From Antilocapra americana (taxonomy: Eukaryota > Chordata > Mammalia > Artiodactyla > Antilocapridae): a stretch of 64,000 nt of DNA. Positions 34,484 through 44,996 of this stretch are shown in pieces. The stretch's first letter is position 1, and each line of letters begins with the position of its first letter. The DNA lies in the NCBI GenBank assembly GCA_007570785.1, contig ML660774.1, positions 3,012,201-3,076,200 on the forward strand, written 5' to 3'. The position numbers and the translations under genes were made by a program. The notes beneath the pieces are model-generated. The model was not told the DNA's origin, searched no databases, and saw only the letters and a list, made by a program, of their open reading frames with translations.

Positions 34484-34860
34484 ATGTGTGCACATAGGAT
34501 TGGCAAGAACTCTAGATACCTTATCTGTTTAAAACATGAGAGGTTAAGTGTGAAGTTAGCTACCAAAGCATCAGAAGTTCTGAGTCCAAGAGGGAAAGAG
34601 AGGACAAAAGTGAATGCTTGCTGGGGAGAGCTCTGATAGAAACTCAGCCAGTCCCCACACCCCAGATCTAAGTGCCCCTCTGTCTGCACCTGCACAGCTA
34701 GAGTATAACCAAGCTGATCCTTCAGTTAGAAAGTAAAGTTGTACCAGGTCTGAGGAAGCAGAAAAACTGGCCTCTTCTTCAGAAGAAAATAAAAGACGAA
34801 GAAAGGAGAATATAGAGTCAGACAGAAACTGCCTCAAAAGCACCTCCATCAGTACAATCT
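34484..34860 (+). pseudogene. possible processed-pseudogene-like stretch, unidentified
   Basis: The stretch is GC-richer than its surroundings. Plus-strand frames give coding-looking peptides that hand over between frames: a 50-codon ATG frame 34484-34636 (including LATKASEVLSPRGKERTKV), then an overlapping frame with ASPHTPDLSAPLSAPAQLEY, then a third with SEEAEKLASSSEENKRRRKE ending TAA at about 34862. Such charged, Ser-rich text resembles a disordered protein region broken by indels. I recognise no parent gene. Long minus-strand frames also cover the segment (34849-34571, 34695-34378), so chance cannot be excluded. Confidence 0.25.
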
Positions 34861-34869
34861 AACTTTATA

Positions 34870-35015
34870 ACATGTTTATCCTCCAAACGAAGCCAAAAGT
34901 CATTAGGCTCCACCAACCCCTGGTTGCCAGCAACTTCTGATCTATTTTCTGTCCCTATAGATTTGCCAATTCTGGACATTTCATGTCAATGAAATTATGG
35001 TATATATGGTCTGTG
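34870..35015. mobile_element. ancient L1M-like fragment
   Basis: ctggttgccagcaacttctg, atctattttctgtccctata, gatttgccaattctggacat and ttcatgtcaatgaaattatg match a widespread old L1M segment. Non-coding, diverged; orientation uncertain. Confidence 0.5.
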
Positions 35016-35911
35016 AATTGTAAACTGCAAAAGGGAAAATTATATAATATGTGGATTACATCTTAAGCATTCCTTTAGAAAATGGAGTATCTCATAGGGA
35101 AGTGGCTCTTGCCCATTCAAAGACAAGCTTACAGTGCTCTGGCTTCCTCATCTGGGAGACTAACTGCTCCCTGAGATAGTTGGAGGTACAAGAATTGGGA
35201 CAATCAGGAGCATTCAAGTAGTGGTCATTTCCTTACCTAAATGTATTTGTCAGTTGGGAATGCAAAATTGTAAAGTTAAATATTATCAAATCAAAATAGT
35301 TGACAGAAATTACGTTCCTAGGGATCTTATGAGCAGAAATCACTCAGTTATTAGAAATAAATTATATACCCATTAGATCTAAACAAAAAATTAAATGCCT
35401 CATCATCCTGTCCAGAATTTTATGAAACTATAATTCTCACCTGGGGAGTTTATTAGATCACATCCACAGACAACTCAAAGAAGTGACCTTGATTTTCTTC
35501 TCTTCAGTGATCCTATATTCAACACAGAATGACAAATTGGTAGTCAGGAGATTTAGGACGTGAGGGGCATATTTTCATACTAGAAAAATTTGGATATTTG
35601 ATCCAACTCTTTGTATTGGTAACTTACTGAGTTCTAAGTTTGTTTTATGTGAATGAAACTAAAAACCTCTGAAAGGCAGACAGCAAAAAAAAAAAAATAT
35701 TTATAAATGCATTTGGAACACTCCAAAGAATAAGTAAAAATAAGTTTCAACTAAAATGTATGAACCAAAATTTGATGGTTTCCTCTATAAATTGGTTCTT
35801 ACAGAACTTAGATACTGTGGTAAAATTATACAACTGCTAAAATTATTCCACTTTAAGATTTCACTCAAGTTTAGAAGTCTCTCATGATTTCTGATATTAA
35901 TTTGATTACAT
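35016..35911. other. unassigned DNA
   Basis: AT-rich, an A13 run near 35685; no feature recognised. Confidence 0.5.
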
Positions 35912-36488
35912 GTATTTTTGGACTCCAAAATCACTGCAGATGGTGACTGCAGCCATGAAATTAAAAGACACTTACTCCTTAGAAGGAAAGTTATGACAAC
36001 TTAGACAGCATATTACTTTGTCAACAAAGGTCCTTCTAGTCAAGGCTATGGATTTTCCAGTAATCATGTATGGATGTGAGAGTTGGACAATAAAGAAAGC
36101 TTAGCACAGAAGAATTGATGGTTTTGAACTGTGGTGTTGGGGAAGACTCTTGAGAGTCCCTTGGACTGCAAGGAGATCCAACCAGTCCATCATAGGGGCG
36201 ATCAGTCCTGGGTGTTCATTGGAAGGACTGATGTTGAAGCTGAAACTCCAATACTTTGGCCATCTGATGCGAAGAGCTGACTCATATGAAAAGACCCTGA
36301 TGCTGGGAAAGATTGAGGGCAGGAGGAGAAGGGGACGACAGAGGATGAGATAGTTGGATGGCATCACCGACTCAACGGACATGGGTTTGGGTAGACTCCA
36401 GCAGTTGGTGATGGATAGAGAGGCTTGGTGTGCTGTGGTTCATGGGGTCACAAAGAGTCGGACATGACTGAGCGACTGAACTGAACTA
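35912..36488 (+). mobile_element. BovB LINE 3' fragment
   Basis: Starts within ORF2 at tttggactccaaaatcactg and ends with gcgactgaactgaact. acatgta at 35908-35914 and again at 36490-36496 may be part of a target duplication. The first 80 bp carries a deletion (gacaacttagacagcatatt lacks part of the usual text). Confidence 0.93.
36105..36474 (+). pseudogene. BovB ORF2 C-terminal fragment
   Basis: The open segment 36150-36353 contains [32 protein letters not shown] and KIEGRRRRGRQRMR. It stops at a TAG where other copies have TGG, then resumes with ITDSTDMGL-like codons. Not functional. Confidence 0.88.
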
Positions 36489-37159
36489 AACATGTACTGA
36501 TATTTTAAAATTAGATTTTAACAGTTAGAATACTTCAATAGAGAAACCTTTGTATACATACATAACACTTTTGAGGTTTTTCTTTTTATAATTAGATCCT
36601 AAACCTAGCTAATGGTGATAATATATAAATAATGCTATTAGTGCCTCTAAAAATAGTTAAATGAGATTCCTAAGCAAACCTCAAAGGTCTGGTTTTGCCT
36701 CTGTAGTTTTATTCATTATAGCTTTTTAATACATATGTAAAATACTATCTAAGGTATTAAGTGTGTTATGTGTTTTTAGTGTCTAGTTCCTCCGATTATG
36801 TCTTTTAAGATAAAAAATACTGTGGGCACATAGTGATATAGTTTGAACCAATTTGCTAGTAATTTAATTCCAAACATTTGGATAAAAACTCAATATAGGT
36901 TGTGACTAATGAGAGTTTAAGTCAAGGACAAGATCTTATTCTTATCTTCTCCTCTATTTAAATTTTTCATATTAGAAATAAGCATTCCTTTCCCAATCTG
37001 AACCATCTGGTGGATACTTAGCAAATTAATAAGATTGGTTCTCAAATCAGAAAGCAGGGCTATTAAGATATTGCTGGTTTCTTGGTTAACATTCAGTTTT
37101 TCATTTTTGTGGGCTTTTTAATTATTTGTTTGTGTTGCATCTAGATAATGGATGCTGAG
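36489..37159. other. unassigned AT-rich DNA
   Basis: Nothing recognised. Composition changes sharply to GC-richer sequence at about 37.2 kb. Confidence 0.5.
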
Positions 37160-37714
37160 TGTTGAATTACTACCTGGCCCTCCATTCATGCTTCCCCATA
37201 TTTCCATTATACTTCATTCTATGCCTCAGATTATTACCTAATACAAGCATGTACCCAGGACACAGTGAAGCCAAACAATACAAAAGCCTCAGAATGTGGA
37301 ACAGAGAAAGTGTAACAGTGGCCCTGCATGGAACCAAAGACACACTTTCCCTCCCTGGCTCAGGCTTGCATGCTCCATTGAGACATATACCAGCTACAAC
37401 AGTCCCACTCAGCAGTTACTTGCGGCACCCCAGTGCACCCCCAACCTCCCAACCAAGTGAGCAACTGTCAACCAGCAACCAGTTAACAGCACTGCTCTGC
37501 CATTGGTCAGGGCCACTGAAAGCCTCTTCCCCCTGCCTATTGTATAGAAAAGGACCCTGAATTCTGACTGAGAGAAGATGGTTTTAGGAGACTCTAGTTT
37601 ACCATCTCAGTCTGCTAGCCTTCCAATTGAAGTCAGCATTCCTTGCTCCAGCAGCTCCTCTCTCAATTTATTGGCAGGTCATGCCGTGAGCTAAGGAGCT
37701 TGGACTCCATAACA
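37160..37714 (+). mobile_element. ERV1-like LTR (candidate)
   Basis: A candidate LTR runs from TG at 37160 to CA at 37714 with promoter-like order: inverted CCAAT (ccattgg, 37500), TATA-like tatagaaaagg (37543), a decayed polyadenylation-like aattga (37625), and a U5-like end with ttattggcaggtcatg and gagcttggactccataaca. The U5 text resembles class I endogenous retroviral LTRs as I remember them. No tRNA primer-binding site or gag/pol frame follows. The competing reading is given in the next entry and in the findings. Confidence 0.5.
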
Positions 37715-38680
37715 AGCGGTTTATTGAGGGCCGTGCAAACAGATAGGTAGCTCAGGCCTTAAAATCCCAGGCTCCCCTGAGGGCTCTCAGCAAGCCCTTT
37801 TCTAGGAATGGTGAGGGAGGGGTGTGGTGAGTTGCTGCAAACTTCTTGGTGTCAGAGCCTTTGTTCTTCAGTCAGGTCATGGTCAGGCAACCATGTTCCT
37901 GTAAATCTCTATCAAACAAGTGTTATTCTCTGTCTGATAAGAAAGAGCCAGGTCCCAAGGCACAACTGTCACCCTCTCAGGTCCAGGTCCTGATAAGATG
38001 AGGCAGAACTCTGGAGCGGCTCTCTCAGGGCTGGGTCCCCAGACCCTGTCCAGCCGTAATCCCTGAGGGAGCCACGCTCTCAAAATCCAGCTGGTACTCA
38101 GGCTCCTCAGGCCACCCAGATGGCAGGGCAGTTCCCACAGACTGCCATATTAGGTGACAGAGCAGAGGCAGAGTCGGGGAGAGGGTCACCACCACCTTGG
38201 CCCAGCCAGTGGGTGACCTTGGCAAGGACTCTGGAATCCTGCAGGACACAGCTCATGGCTTGTTCCCTGGGCTTCCAGCTTACCCACTGGCCAGAGGCCA
38301 GATTAACTGGAGGACCTCAGGGAGAAGGCTGGAATCCGGTTCTTACCTCACTTTCTGCCTCAGGACCACCACTCCACTGGCAGTTGGCTGATTAGCCCAC
38401 GAACAGTTGCTCAGTGACCGTTGCTCCAGTTGTGGGAGGGCCCACTGCAGCATCAACCAATGGCCGAGCAGAACCCCTAACGGTCACTTTTTGACAGTTG
38501 GTGGCTTGGGGGAGGAGCCTACAGCAGCCCTGACCGTGGGGAGCGGGATCATTAACGGTCTCGGGGTAACTGGTGCCTGTTTCGGGTGTGAGGTGGGGAG
38601 GCGCAAGGCTAACCGACCCTGCACTGGCTTTGCTAAGGGCTGCAGCAGTGCCTTGCCTTATGACAAGAAGAGCAAATACA
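37715..38680 (-). mobile_element. LTR-like segment, probably endogenous-retrovirus derived
   Basis: A GC-richer block. Read on the minus strand it starts tgtatttgctcttc (38680 leftwards) and contains a CCAAT-type ccattgg (near 38461), repeated ACCGT/ACGGT motifs (38414-38422, 38479-38487, 38531, 38553), a ttttaa box (37763) and AATAAA at 37725-37720. The open plus-strand frames here (e.g. 38407-38688, 93 codons) show no protein family. If extended left to TG at 37579, the unit is bounded by GAAGA at 37574-37578 and 38681-38685, which would be a 5-bp target duplication of a 1.1-kb solo LTR. Confidence 0.42.
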
Positions 38681-38792
38681 GAAGATAATCCAGGTTAAAA
38701 GCAACTTTGTTGTGCTACATTTTCAGACATGGCTCTGGCAACTACAGCGCTTGAAAAAAAGTTTAAAATCCTAGACTTACTTGTACTTAGGG

Positions 38793-38830
38793 AAAACAAA
38801 AACAAAAACAAACAACAACAACAAAAAAAC
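38793..38830. repeat. A-rich (AAAAAC)n/(CAA)n simple repeat
   Basis: gggaaaacaaaaacaaaaac followed by aacaacaacaac and A7. It may be the degenerate A-tail of an old retrotransposed sequence. Confidence 0.85.
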
Positions 38831-38970
38831 CCTGGAGTAATGATGCCTAAAGGGACAAATAACAGAAAACACAACCACAGATGTAGTTTCATATATTTGG
38901 TAGTCACATAAAAAAAAGTCGACAGAAACAGGTAACTTAAAATATCTATTTAAGCCAAGGACAACCAGCA

Positions 38971-39131
38971 GTGGAGTGAGCTGCCCCGCCACGGCATCGG
39001 AAGCTCAGGGCTGTGAAACCACCCGTCACCAGAGCCAATCCTCCAAGCGCGCGTTTGTCCTCTCAGTCAGGGTCGCGGATGGGGGACCCGGAGGGCAACA
39101 TTTTTCTAAAACCTCCCTGGGCAAGGTGAGT
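38971..39131 (+). promoter_or_regulatory. CpG cluster ending in a splice-donor consensus (candidate first exon)
   Basis: Eleven CpG dinucleotides occur between about 38985 and 39137, including gcgcgcg and gtcgcgg, in DNA that is otherwise CpG-poor. At 39122-39131 caaggtgagt is a perfect vertebrate 5' splice site (CAAG|GTGAGT). A 129-codon plus-strand frame (38976-39365) covers it but shows no domain and reads through the donor. This may be a small CpG island with a non-coding first exon, or a GC-rich remnant of the neighbouring LTR material. Confidence 0.35.
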
Positions 39132-39368
39132 CTGGCGGAGAGGGCACAGATTCCTCACTCCTCATGTTGGGCAGATTCCGGGCACTGGAATGTGCTTCCA
39201 TCCAAGGCTGACCACAGGCGAGCCTCAGCCACACAAGTACATGGAGAAATGTTCTCCATCTCTTTACATCAGTATCACATTTCTGCATGTATTGTGAAGA
39301 CAGTTTTATTTTTTTCTCCCTCACTGCTCTTGCAGCAAAGGAACATCCAGCAACTAGACAAATAAAAA
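39132..39368. other. unassigned DNA after CpG cluster
   Basis: Composition falls back toward background by about 39240. No acceptor site, repeat or domain recognised. Confidence 0.45.
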
Positions 39369-39468
39369 TGTGTGCCGTGTGCTCAACCAGTTATGTCCCA
39401 TTCGTTGCAACCCATGGACTGTAGACCACCAGACTCCTCTGTCCATGAGATTCTCCATGCATATTTTC
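39369..39468 (-). mobile_element. Bov-tA SINE tail fragment
   Basis: gtgctcaaccagttatgtcc, ccatggactgtagaccacca and tgtccatgagattctcc are the SINE tail/body in inverted orientation; the head half is absent. Confidence 0.82.
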
Positions 39469-39691
39469 TCAAAGAAAATCCAACCCAAGAAATGAAAACT
39501 ATCATCTCTTTGGAATGTCATTGATATAAAAATTGTTGATATTTTACACTAATTTTTCCAAATGAATTCTTCCAAAATGGATTTGGACTAGGCACATTTC
39601 AAACTGGACAAGGCATTTGTTGCTTTTTCATCACTGTACTTGCAAGGACATATTTTGCCATGGATGTGTTGTCTTCTGAGGACTTGTATAT

Positions 39692-39936
39692 TTACAGTGA
39701 ATATGCCTGTGTGCTCAGTCACATGTGACTCTTTGAAACTTCATGGTTTGTAGCCCGCAGGCTCCTCTGTCCATGGGATTTTTCAGGCAAGAATACTGGA
39801 GAGGGTTGCCATTTCCTCCTCTAGGGTTCTTCTTGACCCAGGGTTTTAACCTGCATCTCCTGTAGCTCCTGAATTGGCAGGTGGATTCTTTATTACCACT
39901 GAACCACCTGGGAAGTGCCTCACTTACAGTGAAAAT
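39692..39936 (-). mobile_element. Bov-tA SINE with 13-bp target duplication
   Basis: The SINE occupies 39705-39923: tail gtgtgctcagtcacatgtga, body gattttt-caggcaagaatac (small insertion), head complement accactgaaccacctggga. Flanks ttacagtgaatat (39692-39704) and ttacagtgaaaat (39924-39936) differ at one base. Confidence 0.95.
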
Positions 39937-40718
39937 AGATTTTTCAAAAAGTAGAATTAATGGGGATGGATATTATTGGGAAATAAAATATCTTTCAGTT
40001 ACTTAGAAATGTCTTTTCCTTAATTTATTGCATTCACAATACATATCTGAGGCCCAATTTTCCCAAATGAAAATAATCTGTTTTTACAGATTATTAAAGA
40101 CTGAATATGGTAATATGACTTGAATTGAATTAATGAAAGTTATTTTATTGAATTAATGAAAATTTAAGTAATTATGAATACTGTATACTTTTTGTTGCTT
40201 CCTATTGAAGGCATATATACTTTTTTCAGTACCCCAATTAAAGGATCTTAATTAGAAATTGTTTGTACTAGCAATCATAAATCTATGTGGACTTCTCCAA
40301 GCATCTGATCATTGGACTAATGCCCAGAAAAAGATGAAGTATTCATCATTTCAAAGACCTGAACACCTTCTCCTTGGACAGAAAGAGGAATTCATTGAGT
40401 GTGCCAATGGTGTGTCAAATACATGAAGTTATTTTTTTAAATGTGGTAAAATCCAAATATTTAAAATATACATATTTTTGTTATCTATACGTGAAATATA
40501 TAAGGTGTATCTGATATTTGATTTGCCATAAGGGATTCTCAACTTATTATTCCCTGCCCATTAGGAATGCTACTTAGCTGATAACAGAAGGAAACAGGAA
40601 AACTAACTTTTGCCAGAGTGGTAGTTAGTATTGAAAGAGATGGTATGTTTTCTTAGGAAACCAAGTTTCTAAATATAACTGAAATTTTTCTAAGCATTGC
40701 TCAGCAACTGAAGACATA
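39937..40718. other. unassigned AT-rich DNA
   Basis: No repeat or gene recognised. Confidence 0.5.
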
Positions 40719-40934
40719 TCTAATCAGTATGTGTTAGTGTCTGACACTCTGCAACCCCATGGACTGTAGCCCACCAGTCTCCTCTGTCCACAGAATTCTC
40801 TAGGCAAGAATATGAGTGGGTTGCCATTTCCTTCTCCAAGGGGGTCTTCCTGATCCAGAGATTGAACCCAGATTTACCATACTGCAAGCAGATTCTTTAC
40901 TGTCTGAACCACCAGGGAAGCCCTGTCTAATCAG
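40719..40934 (-). mobile_element. Bov-tA SINE with 9-bp target duplication
   Basis: The SINE body lies at 40728-40925 (ctgacactctgcaaccccat, ccatttccttctccaag, gaaccaccagggaagcc). tctaatcag is present at 40719-40727 and 40926-40934 as a perfect duplication. Confidence 0.94.
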
Positions 40935-41240
40935 AGTTCTGAGGTGTAAAAGCATATTATTTGAAAAAAATGTTACCCTATCTACTGTATACTCCAGGCA
41001 ATACTAATTTGACTCAAGTACGAGCAATTGTAATTTTTCTTGAAATAAAATAACACTGATACCCAAAACAGTGTTATTTCTTCTACTGAATTAACAACAA
41101 GAACAAAAGGCATTTATTAGCATCCTTAATACTTGGTAACATATATTTATATAACCATTTCGATATACTAAATTTTTTTTTTTAATTCTTGGATGTTATT
41201 GTCCTAAGAGATGGTACTCTGCATTAAAATGTAATCGACA
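40935..41240. other. unassigned DNA
   Basis: T9-rich patch near 41175; otherwise nothing seen. Confidence 0.5.
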
Positions 41241-41577
41241 GGGCTTCCCTGGTAGCTCAGTGGTAAAGAATCCACCTGCCAGTGCAGGAGACACAGGTGT
41301 GATCCCTGATCTGGAAACATCCCACATGCTGTCGAGAAACTAAGCCCACGGGCCACAACTATCGAACCTGTGCTCTAGAGCCCAGGAGCCACAGCTATTG
41401 AGCCCACATGCCACAACCACTAAAGCCCGTGCACCCTAGTGCCCATGCTCCACAACAAGAGAAGCCACTGCGACAGAAGACTGCTCACCGTGATTGGAGA
41501 GAAGCCTCCACCGTCCACAACAGGAGAAAAGCCTGCACGCAGCAATGAAGACCCAAAACAGTGGTAAATAAATAAAT
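41241..41577 (+). mobile_element. CHR-type tRNA-derived SINE
   Basis: The head gggcttccctggtagctcag is like Bov-tA. After gatccctgatctggaa the text is different: cccacatgctgtcgagaaac, cacgggccacaactatcg, gtgctctagagcccaggagc, cactaaagcccgtgcaccc, cacaacaagagaagccactg and gaagacccaaaacag, with an ataaataaataa tail. This is the cetartiodactyl-wide CHR SINE group, older than Bov-tA, and it lacks a BovB tail. It was presumably mobilised by L1. Confidence 0.9.
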
Positions 41578-42694
41578 AATTTTTTAATTTAATAAACAAA
41601 TTTGGAAATATTAACTGAATCCTAAATAACAATTGCTATTTATTAGTTTTAAACATAAAATTAAAGTTTCATAATAGCCTAATTGCTACAAAAGTAATAC
41701 CAGTACCTTCATTAGTTTTTATCTTCTTTACAGCTACTTCCTACCATCTTTTTCCGAACAAAGTACTCAAATATTTTCAAGTTTTTTCTCTAAATATTTT
41801 CTTTGTTTATTGATTACTTATACTCAGAATACTCTCCAATAGCTTTTAAATCCAAATAGCCAAAGGAAATGCTGCAAATTCATCTCAAGTGACATTTTAA
41901 TGACTAATAATGTAAAAGTTAACAATTGTGGTGTCTTATGTACATATAAATGCTAAAGGTATTTCATTAGTATGTGATAAACACTCAAATATTAAGATTC
42001 TATTGCTAAACTATTATGCAAACTATTAATAATATATTAGAGTTTTAATAATGTTGCTTTTTAAAAATTAAGTACTTGGACATGATATTATATTATAATA
42101 GTAATACATTTCCATATAAGAAAACTCAATTGAATGATAATTTTCTCACAGATTCAAGCATGAATTTAACTGGATAAGTTAAGAAACTGGACAAGTAATG
42201 AAGCTCATAATCACTTCCTCAATTTCTAAAGTTTTAGAAAAACTGCCACTGGCTAGGTAACTCTCTTGAATGGTGATGCAGGCTAATTACACAAAGAATT
42301 TTTAATGGCAACAATTGTTTATAATAGTGGGTATCAATCAGAAATATGTTGTTAATTTCATTTAGCTAGAGGATTGATTTTTTGCAAAATTAGCAAGTTT
42401 TTAACTGGCCTTGATCGCTCTACTGACTGCTTCCAGTTAAGAAACTACATTGAAGTGATTTTCCTGGTACACTTTTTCATTCTATGGGGGGAAGAAATGA
42501 AAACTGTATTTCCTTCTGTTTGGGAAAAAATTAACCGAATCATTATATTTCTTGGTAAGTCACTTTATTCAGAGAGTTTCACTCTGTTCTTTCTTTCTTA
42601 TAAATACATAATTTGCATTAAATAATTTTCTTTAAATCTCTCCTTGATTGTTATCAGAGTTTAATATAGCAAAATCTTCTCTTTTACTGCCATT
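41578..42694. other. unassigned AT-rich DNA
   Basis: Contains an 83-codon plus-strand frame (42374-42625) with hydrophobic stretches and no family resemblance. No repeat recognised. Confidence 0.5.
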
Positions 42695-43060
42695 TTTAAC
42701 TTTTTTTAAAAATTAAATTTTGATCATACAGAAATGTTAAAAGAATTTTACAGTGTGAATCCATATAATAGCAATAGATTCTACCAGTGGCATATATGAT
42801 ACACATTAGGTGATTTAGCACATAGTAATCCATGCATATTATTTTTGATGCAATGAAAGTATATTGCAGAAACAAAACACTTCCACCAAATACTTCACTT
42901 TCATAACACCAACTAGAATTCAGTATTGTTTAGATTTGTTTCTTTAATGAAAACTTTTGTACAATGAAATGCACAAATCTTAAATGTACATTTCCCAAAT
43001 TATGACAAATGCATACATCTTTTTTAGCAAGATATGAAACATTACAATCACCTAAAATAG
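42695..43060. mobile_element. ancient L1M-like fragment
   Basis: atgcacaaatcttaaatgta, catttcccaaattatgacaa, atgcatacatctt and agatatgaaacattacaatc follow a known old L1M non-coding segment. Diverged and of unclear orientation. Confidence 0.5.
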
Positions 43061-43965
43061 TTTCATTATGACTTATCCCAGGAGATAACCACTACAATGT
43101 AATAGGTTTGGACCAATTTTGGTAAACTGAAAACTAAAAAATGGAGAGATATCATTCACTTTAAATAAAAGACAATTGAGTAAAGATTTAATGATATTTA
43201 TTAGACTCTCAATCCTTGGATTGATCAGAAGAATATTTTCTGTGAAAAACAACAATATGTCAGAGATACTTTTACTCTGCATTATTAATACTCAGTTTCA
43301 ATTTGCTTCTTTCATAAAATGAAAGAAACCTAACCTTGGGAAATCATTCTTAAATGGTAATGTTATGCCATCTCCTTAAACAAATTTGCTACACTATAGT
43401 CCATAGACAAATCTTTACAATAGGGTTGAGAACAGATTTTATTGCTGTACTAAATGGCTACTGGAACAGAAAACATGTGCCTTGCTTTTAAATCTTTTAT
43501 AATGTTCTCTTTCTTCCTTCTATAGCTAGGGTTTGCTTATTCGTTTTTTAAAATGCTGGTCCCTTTATTGACTCAAAGATTACTATCAGATGTCACCTAC
43601 ACCACTTAACCATATATCATAATGCCCATTAAACTATGTGCCTATGAACATATGGAAATAACACTAAATAATGTGGGCACAGAGGCTCAGTGCATCCATG
43701 AATCAGAATAAGTCATAAAATGTTTTTTACTGACTAGAGATGTGGTACTTTAAGACAGGGTTACAAAAGGACCCCCGAGCCCTCTTTAAGGGAATATGTC
43801 AAATGATACCATTGAATATCATTTTTATGTAAGCTAACAAAACAGGAGCTATACCTAAGCTATGGCAATTCATCATCTAGAGAGAATCACCTGAGTTTAA
43901 GAATTTGCTAAGACCCTAATGGTGTCATTCTGTCTTTCTCAAGTAGTGACACAGCTGGATGCAGG
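43061..43965. other. unassigned DNA
   Basis: No repeat or gene recognised; a 69-codon minus-strand frame (43282-43073) is isolated. Confidence 0.5.
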
Positions 43966-43985
43966 GCTTCACTGCACAGTTCAGT

Positions 43986-44396
43986 TCAGTTCAGTTGCTC
44001 AGTCATGTCCAACTCTGTGAACCCATGGATTGCACCATGCCAGATTTCCCTGTCCATTACCAGTTCCTGGAGCTTACTCAAACTCATGTCCATCAAGTCA
44101 GTGATGCCATCCAGCCATCTCATCCTCTGTCGTCCCCATCTTCTCCTGCCTTCAATCTTTCCCATCATCAGGGTCTTTTCAAATGAGTCAGCTCTCCACA
44201 TCAGGTGGCCAAAGTACTGGAGCTTTAGCTTCAACATCAGTCCTTCCAATGAACACCCAGGACTGATTTCCTTTAGGATTGACTGATTTGATCTCCTTGC
44301 TGTCCAAGGAACTCTCGAGTCTCTTCCAACACCACACTTCAAAAGCATCAAATCTTCAGCACTCAACTTTCTTGATGGTCCAACTCTTATATCCAT
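43986..44396 (-). pseudogene. BovB ORF2 C-terminus, open for 136 codons
   Basis: An open minus-strand frame contains [58 protein letters not shown] and the final [12 protein letters not shown] segment up to the natural stop. The long open plus-strand frame 44005-44286 over the same DNA is antisense. Part of a dead element. Confidence 0.9.
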
Positions 44397-44729
44397 ACAT
44401 GACTACTAGAAAAACGATAACTTGGACTATGTAGACCTTTGTCATCAAAGTGAAGTCTTTTTTTTTTTCAATAAGCTCTCTATGTTTGCCATAGCTTTTC
44501 TTCCAAGGAGCAAGCACTGATTGTGATTTTGGAACCCAAGAAAATAAAATCTGTCACTGTTTCAACTATTTCCCCATCTATTTGCCATGAAGTGATGGGA
44601 ACGGATTCCATGGTAAGTTTTTGAATGTTGACTTTTGAGTCTGCTTTTTAACTCTTCTCTTTCACCCTTTTCAAAAAGCTCTCTAGTTCCTCTTCACTTT
44701 TTACCATCAGAGTGGTATCATCTGCATAT

Positions 44730-44938
44730 TGGGATACTCAGGTGGAACTATTGGTAAAGAGCCTGCCTGCCAATGCAGAAGACATCAGAGACAGTGGATC
44801 TGATCAGTGTATCCCCTGAAGAAATATTCAATATTCCAGTATTCTTGCCAAGAGAATCCCATGGACAGAGGAGACTGATGGGCTGTAGTTTATGGGGTCA
44901 CACAGAGTCAGACACAACTGAAATGACTTAGTAGCATA
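44730..44938 (+). mobile_element. Bov-tA SINE nested in BovB RT active-site codons
   Basis: gggatactcaggtggaacta to gacacaactgaaatgactta is a full SINE. Its duplication catctgcatat (44719-44729) / catcttcatat (44939-44949) consists of host BovB sequence; on the BovB strand it reads atatgcagatg, the codons of the YAD part of YADD. The SINE therefore landed within the reverse-transcriptase catalytic motif of this BovB copy and must be younger than it. Confidence 0.95.
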
Positions 44939-44996
44939 CATCTTCATATTTGAGGTTGTTTATATTTCTTCCAGTGATCTTGATTCCAGCTCATGT

